NCBI GenBank assembly: GCA_937891215.1
Contig: CALAEU010000133.1
Span: forward strand, 1 to 5,977
Origin: an uncultured Clostridia bacterium
Lineage (GTDB): Bacteria; Bacillota_A; Clostridia; Oscillospirales; Acutalibacteraceae
Length of the DNA: 5,977 nt
Direction: 5' to 3'
A program made the translations under genes and the position numbers. This document shows, in pieces, positions 5,938 to 5,977 of this stretch (position 1 is the stretch's first letter; each line of letters starts with the position of its first letter). A model generated the notes under the pieces. That model worked only from the letters and a program-made list of their open reading frames with translations, ran no database searches and was not told the origin of the DNA.

Positions 5938-5947
5938 GTAGTATAAT
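5919..5947 (+). promoter_or_regulatory. Promoter for a gene beyond the right edge, overlapping the dut terminator
   Basis: TTGACT (5919-5924), exactly 17 nt, and a perfect TATAAT (5942-5947) make the closest match to the housekeeping consensus in the window. The -35 box covers the terminator loop and the start of its right arm, and the spacer holds the T tract. The start would be near 5954. No coding start is seen in the remaining 24 nt. Confidence 0.75.
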
Positions 5948-5977
5948 AGTAATGGTTGAGATAATTAAAAGTTTACA

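Overview
The window looks like chromosomal DNA from an AT-rich, low-GC Gram-positive bacterium, most likely a member of Clostridia (inference). The reasons are the strong AT bias, the short intergenic gaps with U-tailed hairpin terminators, TTGAxx/TATAAT promoters with extended -10 elements, strong G-rich Shine-Dalgarno sites, and the protein set (LuxS, a ZapA of Gram-positive style, a CPBP membrane protease with a low-complexity tail). UGA is used as a normal stop codon. I see no rRNA, tRNA, CRISPR array, insertion sequence or phage gene.

Layout, left to right. Positions 1-36 probably carry the last codons of a plus-strand gene that lies outside the window. It converges on the first minus-strand operon across a perfect 17-bp hairpin (57-94) that can act as a terminator for both sides. 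The minus-strand operon at 96-2561 encodes a membrane-anchored HEAT-repeat protein, then a processive-type family 2 glycosyltransferase 3 nt downstream. Its promoter is at 2636-2665. A second minus-strand operon (2775-4922) encodes a CPBP-family intramembrane protease with an Asn/Gln/Tyr-rich N-terminus, then tRNA adenosine deaminase (tadA, 4-nt overlap), then S-ribosylhomocysteine lyase (luxS, 1-nt gap). It ends in a strand-specific terminator at 2735-2768 and starts from a promoter at 4955-4982. Divergent from it, a plus-strand pair zapA-dut (5083-5879) has its own near-consensus promoter (5018-5046) and a terminator at 5902-5937. A further promoter (5919-5947), whose -35 box sits inside that terminator, points out of the right edge.

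How the genes may work together. The HEAT protein and the glycosyltransferase are very likely one envelope-polysaccharide machine: both are predicted to be membrane-anchored with their soluble domains in the cytoplasm. The CPBP-tadA-luxS unit mixes a membrane protease of unknown substrate, an essential tRNA editing enzyme, and methyl-cycle detoxification with AI-2 precursor production. The tight junctions suggest co-expression more than a shared pathway. ZapA (Z-ring assembly) and dUTPase (dUTP removal) are both growth and replication housekeeping proteins.

Most of the window is ordinary core genome. The least ordinary items are the prion-like tail on the CPBP protease, the HEAT/glycosyltransferase pair, and the terminator that overlaps a promoter at the right end. 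I did not find a convincing new multi-gene system.
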